From Owenia fusiformis (Eukaryota > Annelida > Polychaeta > Sabellida > Oweniidae), in the NCBI GenBank assembly GCA_903813345.2, contig CAIIXF020000008.1, positions 33,506,867-33,570,866 on the forward strand: a stretch of DNA of 64,000 nucleotides. The letters are read 5' to 3'. Shown here piece by piece: positions 56,288-64,000 of this stretch; position 1 is the stretch's first letter, and each line of letters opens with the position of its first letter. A program made the translations under genes and the position numbers. Under the pieces are notes generated by a model. That model was given only the letters and a program-made list of their open reading frames with translations. It was not told the origin of the DNA and did not search any database.

Positions 56288-56319
56288 AACTCCTGAACAA
56301 GTACAAGAAACATTCTAGT

Positions 56320-57116
56320 TCAGGAGAACAAGCAATATTCTGAATGTTGGGTTATCAAAGAAAACAAAAGAAGATTTGCCTAAGGCTGTTATGCAGAATT
56401 GGTCAAGGCAGATGAACGATTAATGATGCATAGTGTTAATGGTGAACCGGAAGAAGAGACTGTCAAACAATGAGAAATAAGATGGGAAAGAATCGAAGCT
56501 CTTAAGCATCCATATGGATGGGTGCATTTGGACGCATCTTTCAAGCGCTATAGGCCCACATGCCATTTTAAATTCGATTTTAAAGCCTAATACAAACATG
56601 AAATAAGAGATCCATATTTTATATCAACGATTCAATTCTCTCAAGAAATTAAGTTTTTGATACTCGACGACCAGATTGGGATTGGTGGTATTAGGGAGAA
56701 ATAACTCTTGATTTTTGAGAACACATTATGTAGGCCTATCTGGTAATGGGACTTATATAATTTGTACTCTTGGATATACTGCACTATTGTTTCCCAAGCA
56801 ATACAAATATTTTTATTGAACTCCTAAAGGCATATATAAGAGCTCTATTGACTTCTGAAATATGTAGGGCCTAATTAATTTAGAAACTGTTAACGTAGAA
56901 AATTTTGCGATTTTCAAAAAAAGTTTCAAATAATTAAAATGTATTTGCCCGTATTTTAGTTTTTGTACAATTAAGGGGGTCGAAAAATACCCGAGCCATT
57001 AAATGTCATTACTGAGATAAATTCATGATCATGTATCTATATGAATTCAAAAATTTTGAGATTAGCAGTATTCTAGGCTCAAATATTTTTAAAAAATTAA
57101 GTCTTAAATCATCATA
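56320..57116. other. Spacer after the Gln-rich gene
   Basis: No convincing frame. The text is AT-rich with no repeat that I can pair elsewhere in the window. Confidence 0.45.
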
Positions 57117-57117
57117 C

Positions 57118-57280
57118 AGAGTGATCCAATAAAAATGCAACATGTCTCTTTTAATATACTCGCAATTCATATTTGTAATACCGTTTGCTCGATTGAACTC
57201 TTTTTAAAGAACATAAATCGTGAGGATTCTCTGATTATATTTTTTTCCGTGAAGGATGGTTGCATTTTGGTCACCCTGTT
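57118..57280. mobile_element. Small mariner-type MITE (about 163 bp)
   Basis: CAGAGTGATCCAATAAAAATGC at the left pairs with GGTTGCATTTTGGTCACCCT at the right. TA precedes the left end; the right side reads TTA. The interior has no frame. Confidence 0.6.
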
Positions 57281-57399
57281 ATCAGCTGTATTTATCCATG
57301 ATGTTGATTTTGCAGAAAGTGTAAAAGTGTGTGCAATGAAGCACTCTATAATATACTGTTGTGACATCCTAATGTCCGGTGGTATATCATGAAGAGGAG

Positions 57400-57900
57400 A
57401 TATGAACCAGATATGAACAAAATTGCTCCACTACTTTTCGAGTTATAGTAAAATACGTTAAAATGGCGGCCATTTTTTCAAAATGGCCGCCTTCTACCAA
57501 AAGTGTCATTGGACAATGTGTCATTCTTATAGTATTCACATATCAAATATGAACAAAATCGCTCCACTACTTTTCAAGTTACAGCAAAAATCGTAAAATA
57601 ACGAGTAAAGACCGCCATTTTTCAAGATGGCTGCCATGTGCTTCTTTTATATCTACATTTCTAGCTTTATTAATGTCCTATATAATTTTTTTCATTTAAA
57701 ACATATTGCTACTACAGTTTTACATATTGCACCTAAATTACTGTAAAATCAGAACTAAAATGGCCGCCACTTTGAAATGAGCGTGCATTTTGAAAATCGG
57801 CTTTCGAGCAGAACTTCTAGCCCCATAGGGTATATGTGTTCAAAATATGAACAAAATCGGGCCAACGGTATTTGAGTTATTGCCCGAACGGACGTACGTA
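57400..57900 (+). repeat. Repeat block with AAATGGCGGCC palindromes
   Basis: AATATGAACAAAATCG recurs at about 57547 and 57846, with a related copy at 57410, each followed by GAGTTAT- or AAGTTACA-type text. Between them AAAATGGCGGCCATTTT (about 57461-57477), AAAATGGCCGCC (57480-57491), GACCGCCATTTTTC and AAAATGGCCGCCAC (57758) recur. These contain YY1-type cores (AAGATGGC/AAAATGGC) on both strands. No gene. Confidence 0.65.
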
Positions 57901-57904
57901 CAGA

Positions 57905-58718
57905 CGATTTAGCTTTAAGATCTCAATGAAGTCTCATTTTTAAGTTGTTCCATTAAGTTACTGATAATACAAGATATATTATTAATTTTATTATATTATT
58001 TTTTGATGAAATGAAGAAACAACGAAAACAAATAGTATGGTAAAAATGGACGGAAGTCCAAATTTCAAAACATTGTATTTTTAAAAACTTTCTTCAACAA
58101 TTTTACACACTGGAGACTTTAAGCTGGCGGTGTTTTTTTACAACGTAATCGTGAACGCAAATCAATACAGTAATGTGTATGGCGAACAAACAAAACAAGC
58201 GCTAATAAGTGTACTTCAGATTGGTGGATCAACTCCAGTTCACAGTTTGTGTTTAGAATGGGAGATTTGCACTTTCGCGTTTCAATGGGAATCATTATAC
58301 TCATGTCTAATGATTACTATGCTGGCAATTTTGATTTCAATGAATAGTATAATGCTACCTGAAGAAAATGCTGATTATCATACATGTTTTAGCTCCAAAT
58401 GTCTAAGGAACAGCTTGTTTAAAATATGTATCATAAAAAACACCAGCTATATAACTATCATTGGTATATTGCACAATGCATTGTGGTCTAAGTAACGGAC
58501 TAAGTAAACACTGTAAGTCTGGAACCAAACGATTATTTATATGAGAAATCTACATGCATTTGTATCGAGTGATTTCATACATACAGGTTGCCGTTTTAAT
58601 TTAAGATGGCATGGTAATCGATCTGTGTTCTCTTCTGTTGGTGCTGCCATCTTTATATCGGCCTAGAACCTATGGTTGAAGTATGTGGTAACAGTGGAAT
58701 CAAACAGTATATTACTTT
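57905..58718. other. Spacer downstream of the zinc-finger gene
   Basis: One + strand frame of about 121 codons (58130-58495, GTG start) lacks recognisable features. I see nothing else. It faces the 3' end of the minus-strand zinc-finger gene. Confidence 0.45.
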
Positions 58719-60476
58719 TTATGGGCAAATATCTATATTTGAAGCATTTGATTGGAGAGATACAATGTTTCCATTCTGTAACAGCTCTGTGATTTCATGC
58801 TCTGTAATAACTAGTGTTTCTACAACTGGCTTTGGGTCTTTTAACCTTATATCTACTCTACAGTCCCTGGAGGTTGGGATTTTGTCTTGTTCTATATCAT
58901 GAAGTTTTATTAAATGTGTCCTCAGGGGTCTGGGATCAGAATACATTTTTCCGCATATATCACATGCATAAGGTTTGATTCCATCATGCGTTCGTTGATG
59001 AGACTTCAAATGGGATAATCGTCCAAATCTTTTACCACATTTTTCACACTCGTATAATTTCTTATGTGACTTTCTATGTCGTTGCAAATAAATTGGACTG
59101 ACGAATTTCTGTCCACATTGGTCACAATCAAACTTTGGCATATCGCCATGAACGAAACGATGCTCCTTTAAACGCTGTCTATCTTTGAAAGACTTTCCGC
59201 ATATGTCACATAAATGGAGCTTTTCACCAGTATGGATCCTTCTATGTCGTAACATTGAGTATTTGTTGTTGAATTTCATACCACAATTAGGGCAGCTGTG
59301 ATTCTTCTCTCCAGTGTGAACGTCCATGTGTTTGCTGAACTGGCTAAAATATTTGCCTGAAATAATATTTTGAGGATAGTTAGATATTTGAAATAAACAA
59401 TATCCATTCAATAACATAACATATCATAACAAGGCATTAACATGACAAAATGTCACCACTTAGTTGCTCACAATATTATGAGTTCAATCTGAAGTCAGAT
59501 TTGAATTTCTGAGAACTTGTAGATGACTTTGAAAAAATAAATTAGTCAATTTGAAGCAAGTTGAAAAAGACCTTTTTGACCTTCAAAGGTCATTGAAGGT
59601 CAAATCTTAAATATAAAGTCAGATTTGAACTTCTGAAAACATGTAGATGATTTTGAAAAAATTGAAGTTCGTCTAAACAGTATTTGTTAAGTTATTGGGA
59701 GTTATTGGGAGAATTTGTTACAGACACCGATCACCGATCACCAACTGCCAACCACTGTCAAAAAAACGGAGACCACAACAATATGTCACCACTTTTTGGT
59801 TGTGACATAACAAAATGTCGCCACCTGGCAAAAATGGTTCTAAAAGTTTCAAACAGATGACAAACACTGATTGTCCGTCACGAAAATGAAAGGCATAAAA
59901 ATATGTCACCAGTTCTTGGTGGCGACATAAAGTATATCGAGAACTTGCATATGTTGGGCAATTAGCCTGTTATGCATATACATCATATTTCAGATCTCAG
60001 GCCAATTAGTATACAAAACAGCAAAAACCCACTTTCTACAAAAAGCATTGTTAACAAGTTTAACAATGAGTTGCACTGTAACAAATACTTTAAAGTTAGG
60101 GTGTCTACTTGAACTCTACCAATTACGACAGAGGGTAAAATTACAAAAACACATGCAATGCAAACCATTAACAAATAGAAAGGGCTTTGAAAACCCTGTA
60201 GCCAGATAATCACTGCATTACATGACATTTTCTGCCATTAAGTTCATTTTCACATTAACTACACTTTCAAAGGATAGATTTGCCAGCTGATGTTGATCGA
60301 GTGTATTTGAAACTTACATGAAGTACTACAGTAGGGACACCTTAGGGGTTTATGGAGATTATGGCTGAGTTGCATGTGTTTGAAGAAATTTGTAGAGGTC
60401 CTGAATTGTTCACCACATATGTCGCACTTGTATTGTTTCTCACCTTTGGTTGTCATGGTAATGTATGGATTGTCAC
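58719..60476 (-). CDS. C2H2 zinc-finger protein, two 3' exons (5' part not found)
   Basis: Minus-strand exons 60476-60318 and 59356-58719. The splice (CTTCAT|GTAAGT to TTATTTCAG|GC) joins in phase and rebuilds a finger split by the intron: CPYC at the end of one exon and KHMDVH in the next. Seven fingers result: CDICGEQF, the rebuilt CPYC finger, CPNCGMKF, CDICGKSF, CDQCGQKF, CECGK-type CEKCGKRF and CDICGKMY, mostly with TGEK-like linkers. The acidic 50-residue tail after the last finger has no known domain. It should be a nuclear DNA-binding protein. The 60476 end is a 3' splice site (CTTTGCAG) in phase 1, so more exons lie upstream; I did not find them before 62306. The neighbouring receptor gene is divergent to it. 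Confidence 0.92.
59357..60317 (-). other. Zinc-finger gene intron with hairpins and a doubled segment
   Basis: Two hairpins with TATGTCACCA / (T)GG(T)GTGACATA-type stems sit at 59782-59809 and 59902-59929. A direct repeat (GTCAGATTTGAA, GTAGATGA, TTTTGAAAAAAT) occurs at about 59495 and 59619. Around 59575-59605 the words GACCTT/AAGGTC are clustered. Confidence 0.7.
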
Positions 60477-60729
60477 CTGCAAAGAATCAAGTATTGGTGA
60501 TTAAAAGAATCAAGTTCTTCATCTTGGATAAAGATCTCACCCATTTTTAAATTTTTCAAAAAACAATTAGATTGAAATTATACGCCAATGTCGCAGTAAC
60601 CCCATGTTGAAGTTCTACACATCACCCTTTTAGTGAGAAAACTGGATTTGACAGAAAAATTTAGAGTGGTCGCAAGAAAAAATCTCTTATGGAGAATTAA
60701 ATTAGAAAATTAAATTGGAAATTTTTCTA

Positions 60730-61040
60730 GCAATACTTTCCCACATGAATCTACTTATATTGAGACGTGATCAACTTGAGCTCTTCCGAGAAATTGAGGA
60801 TTTCAGCAATGTTGCATTAATTGACTTAACATGGGGATATACACTATTGACTAATGACTGGGATATCATCTTGTATGTCACCATGGGGATAGATGCACTT
60901 AACATGGGGATATACACTATTGACTAATGACTGGGATACCATCTTGTATGTCACCATGGGGATAGATACACAATCCTCATTTTCTCAGAAGAACTCAAGT
61001 TTATCGAGTCTCAACAAGTAGATTCATTTGGGAGAGTGAG
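60730..61040. mobile_element. Small foldback element with internal 73-bp duplication
   Basis: Arms of about 65 bases (CACATGAATCTACTTATATT...GAGGATT and its complement at 60970-61037) enclose two tandem copies of a 73-bp unit starting AACATGGGGATATACAC at 60828 and 60901. The frame of 70 codons here is a by-product. The word TTGACTTAACATGGGG is shared with the AT-rich repeat at 7433-15380. Confidence 0.8.
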
Positions 61041-61294
61041 AATATGAGTTCTTAAACAGGACATTAAGCCTGTTTGAAATTTTTGGTTAACTCTATATAG
61101 ATCATTTAAGGCTTAATTGCTACTCTTTAATGGAATATGAGATGAAGAATGAAAATCAAATTGCATCCATTAATCGTTCAAAGAAAGTAAATCAATTATT
61201 AATTTCACTAATTGCTGTGTCTTATTGTTCAAAATCCAACATGACCTCATCCAATAAGTGAAGTACTATATCTAGTATCATAAATAGCTATGTA

Positions 61295-62305
61295 CAGGAT
61301 GAGCCAAAAAAGTAACCCAAACACATTTTGCCAAGTAAAAACTGATTTGTACAGCTGAATAATAACATGAACTGCAGGGATAGACAACTTCTAATAGATA
61401 GACATCCATCCAGAAAATAACAACATTTTGACGTTTTCATTGTTGGAAAATATCGAGTTTCCATCCTGGGAGCCAATACTTCTTGACCAGAGCCAGAAAG
61501 GTTTCAATGCAAGAAGGCAATATGAAATAAATATAAATGATATTTGCTATTAGTTTTCCCTGGAGTTTCAGACTAATACAATCATACAGGGTGAGCCAAA
61601 AAGGTAACCCAAACAATGTTCTTTTACTCTGACAAGTTTCATTGGTCTATTCCAAATGGTCAAGATTTGAGACCATTTGCTCAAAACATGCTCAAAATGC
61701 CGTTCTTGTTTTTATTGGCAAACTAGAACACATCGCATGTAGTCTTTGACTACACGCTCACACATTATCTCATTATCCTTCTAATCTCTTGTTTCAACTT
61801 TCTAATGCTTCTAGGATTGTTAGTAATTATCTTTGAAATAGCCCCAGAAATACAAATCTGGGGGTTCATATTGGGTGATTTTGATATGTTTTAGCATTTG
61901 GAGCATGTTTTGTAAAATGGCCATAAAATCCTGGCCATTTGGAATAGACCAATGAAACTTACATTGAACAAGGTTTAATTGTGCCAAATATGACTTAAAA
62001 CCCACACCGGGTGACTGAGTTATTAAGATTTGTTTGGGTTACCTTTTTGGCTCACCCTGTATGATTGTATCAGTCTAAAATTCCAGGAAATCTAACAGCA
62101 AATATCTTTTATATTTTTTCATATTGACTTCTTGCATTGAAACCTTTCTGGCTTTGATTCAATAGCAAATAGTGATTAATCAAATATGAAAAGCTCTCAT
62201 TGGTCAATTAATAATTAATAGTGGGTGTCTATCTATTAAAAGTTGTCTATCCCTGCAGTTCATGTTATTATTCAGCTGTATAAATCAGTTTTTACTTGGC
62301 GGTTG
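61295..62305. mobile_element. Nested palindrome: outer foldback around a mariner element
   Basis: Outer arms 61326-61408 and 62223-62302 pair (AAAAACTGATTTGTACAGCT, GCAGGGATAGACAACTT). Middle arms 61497-61586 and 62060-62162 pair (AAAGGTTTCAATGCAAGAAG). The inner element 61587-62059 has ends CAGGGTGAGCCAAAAAGGTA flanked by TA. The outer left end (61295, CAGGATGAGCCAAAAAAGTA) is a related mariner end, but its right partner is missing. On the minus strand, PPDLYFWGYFKDNY near 61820 is a transposase remnant. Confidence 0.88.
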
Positions 62306-62481
62306 GTCGACTCAATAAGGATCATTATTTATATAATCTGGCCAAAATCAGAATTAAACTGTAAGTTGGACTCTATAAACAGACAGAAAATATGCAGACA
62401 GCAAACTATTGTAACAATCAGCATGAAGTACCATCAGCCTATAAAAATTTGAACAAAGTACATTTATGAAGTAGGTCTAAA

Positions 62482-64000
62482 ATGAAGTATGTTGTCATTT
62501 TCATATTAAGTATTTTGTTACTTGCCAATGGATACTTTAGAATTCCAAATGAACTCTCAACCAAAACATTCAACCAAGATGGTGATTTACTGCTAGCGGC
62601 ACCATTTAGTATATCAGGCCCAGGTTACGGTAGAGAAACACTTTGTAGTGATTCATTTTACTACATTGTATCAATGCAGTATGTCGAAGCAGTTGCTTTT
62701 GCAGTGAATGCGATTAATGAAAGGAGTGATATTTTGCCAAATGTAACTTTGGGATTCGATGCATTTGACATATGTTTACGGACATCTGCCAGTCTCGCAG
62801 GCATGCTTCATTTTATACCAATGCTTGAAGAATCAAAGAAATGTAAGGGCATTCCACAAGATGTTAAATCCCGCTTCAAAGAAACTATTGGACTGGTGAC
62901 ACAGATTGGAAGCCAAAGAAATCAACTGATAGCCAACTTTTTAAACATTTTCTCGATTCCACAGATTGCATCTGTGTCTACAAGCGATATACTCAGCAAC
63001 AAAGATGACTATCCATACTTCAGCAGGGTGGTACCACCAGATAGGTTCCAGGCCCAAACCATGGTAGACTTAATGTTACACTTCAACTGGAGCTATTATT
63101 CTATGGTTTACTCTGAAGGCGCATACGGAGCCAATGGTATGTCTCAAGTGAAACGAATTGCAAAATCTAAGGGTTTGTGTAATGCTTATCTTGGTAGTGT
63201 CCCCTTTGATTTGGGCGACGAATCAATATATGTTGAAATAATACAAAACTTGAGGCGTAATAAAAAGGCAAAGGTAGTTGTTTTGTTCTTAGAGCCAATA
63301 CACATTGAGAAACTTTTGGCTTCAATTGATAAATATAACGCTGCAAGGGAATTCATATGGATTGGGTCAGACACATTCGAAGAGCCAGATGTGGAAAATA
63401 TTCCAAAGACCCTGCATGGAGCTTTTTCAGTGCAACTCACATCCAAATATGACAAAGCCTTCATAGAACATTATCGTACCCTGACTCCTTGGAATAATCC
63501 AAATAACCCATGGTTTTCAGAATATTGGACGCTGGCATTCAATTGCACATGGGAAACTAATAGCACTGACCCCAGACCACCATGTGACACTTTTAAATCT
63601 CTCACAGAGTCAAAGAAGCATAAGGATTCCCCTTGGATTTCTCTGCTTTTGGATACAGTGTATGCATTTGGATATGCATTGGATAATCTTATCCAAAATA
63701 ATTGTCAAGACCATGTTGGTGAAAAAACGGCAATGTTAAGATGTGTCCAGAGTGTTGGCCTCACTTCATATATTCGGCAGGTGCAGTTTGAAGGTAGCTC
63801 TGGTCCAATATCATTTGATGAAAACGGCGATGCATTTGGAGGCTACACAATCAAACATTTCATACCAAGTGATTTAGGTTATGCTTCAATTCAAGTTGGG
63901 TCTTGGAATCGGTCAACTGAATCACTCAAGCTTAACGAAAGTGACATATACTGGAATACTAATGACACTATACCACTGTCCAAATGTAGCGAAGAATGCA
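62482..64000 (+). CDS. Metabotropic glutamate receptor-like class C GPCR, 5' part
   Basis: ATG 62482 opens a frame that stays open for 506 codons to the window end with no intron. Residues 1-19 are a signal peptide. The rest is the Venus-flytrap ligand domain of class C receptors: YVEAVAFAVNAIN near 66, QIASVSTSDILS near 163, YFSRVVPPDRFQAQTMVDL near 180, EGAYGANG near 212, FIWIGSD near 290 and an ISFDENGDA block near 440. KCSEEC at the end starts the Cys-rich linker, so the seven-helix part lies beyond 64000. The EGAYG Tyr and the GSD Asp sit where glutamate-contacting Tyr and Asp are in mGluRs, and STS where the Ser/Thr backbone contacts are, so an amino-acid ligand is likely. Seven N-glycosylation sequons are present. 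It is divergently oriented to the zinc-finger gene. Confidence 0.92.
   Translation, partial: MKYVVIFILSILLLANGYFRIPNELSTKTFNQDGDLLLAAPFSISGPGYGRETLCSDSFYYIVSMQYVEAVAFAVNAINERSDILPNVTLGFDAFDICLRTSASLAGMLHFIPMLEESKKCKGIPQDVKSRFKETIGLVTQIGSQRNQLIANFLNIFSIPQIASVSTSDILSNKDDYPYFSRVVPPDRFQAQTMVDLMLHFNWSYYSMVYSEGAYGANGMSQVKRIAKSKGLCNAYLGSVPFDLGDESIYVEIIQNLRRNKKAKVVVLFLEPIHIEKLLASIDKYNAAREFIWIGSDTFEEPDVENIPKTLHGAFSVQLTSKYDKAFIEHYRTLTPWNNPNNPWFSEYWTLAFNCTWETNSTDPRPPCDTFKSLTESKKHKDSPWISLLLDTVYAFGYALDNLIQNNCQDHVGEKTAMLRCVQSVGLTSYIRQVQFEGSSGPISFDENGDAFGGYTIKHFIPSDLGYASIQVGSWNRSTESLKLNESDIYWNTNDTIPLSKCSEEC

Noticed and set aside
55605-56313. Minus-strand frames of 233, 99, 87 and 77 codons
   Set aside because: Val/Leu-rich shadows of the CAA/CAG-rich strand; composition follows directly from the Gln-rich gene.
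58130-58495. 121-codon + strand frame as a gene
   Set aside because: GTG start, no recognisable domain and no splice context; chance length is plausible.
63186-63464. Minus-strand 92-codon frame
   Set aside because: Antisense shadow of the receptor coding sequence.
1-64000. Prokaryotic contamination because of the PQQ dehydrogenase
   Set aside because: The gene has 14 phase-consistent GT-AG introns, a eukaryotic-type signal peptide and mariner elements in its introns.

Overview
This window is animal nuclear DNA. Genes are split by GT-AG introns, the intergenic DNA is AT-rich, and the contents include a class C GPCR, a C2H2 zinc-finger gene, Ty3/gypsy-type retrotransposon pieces, many Tc1/mariner elements with TA target duplications and a tRNA-derived SINE. 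The mix suggests a repeat-rich marine invertebrate. I cannot name the species from sequence alone.

Layout. 1-2470: 3' part of an LTR retrotransposon (gag, CCHC knuckle and aspartic protease, then directly a polypurine tract and a probable LTR with a CRE-TATA promoter). 2723-15380: a repeat domain built from a 90-bp satellite (30 codons per unit), a related 99-bp repeat (33 codons per unit) and roughly 400-450-bp AT-rich repeats. A 5175-bp piece of this domain is tandemly duplicated with very few differences. 15392-17801: a Harbinger-like inverted-repeat element with TAA target duplication. 18417-34654: a 15-exon gene for a secreted PQQ-dependent dehydrogenase whose introns hold seven or more inverted-repeat elements. 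35112-40112: integrase and Tc1 transposase relics and a pseudogene copy of the TMEM53-like gene. 42902-43882: TMEM53-like (DUF829) gene with a 191-bp partial duplication of its 3' end. 44759-54815: mariner elements, foldbacks, AT-rich spacer, a CRE cluster, an ETS/NRF-1 palindrome and a SINE. 55553-56287: Gln/Tyr-rich protein with an N-myristoylation signal. 58719-60476: minus-strand C2H2 zinc-finger gene (two 3' exons). 62482-64000: start of a metabotropic-glutamate-receptor-like gene, running off the window.

The clearest item of biological interest is the PQQ enzyme. All 15 exons join in phase to 757 codons, its body resembles the bacterial membrane glucose/quinate/shikimate dehydrogenase family, and residues that match the catalytic Asp and PQQ-contacting Lys of that family are both present at the expected 27-residue spacing. 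The bacterial N-terminal membrane helices are replaced by a signal peptide and a four-cysteine domain of about 100 residues. The second is the 90/99-bp repeat pair: both periods are multiples of three and both show the same phase-locked FGDF-SLK peptide, with a single-TM ORF just downstream. The genes do not form an evident pathway together.
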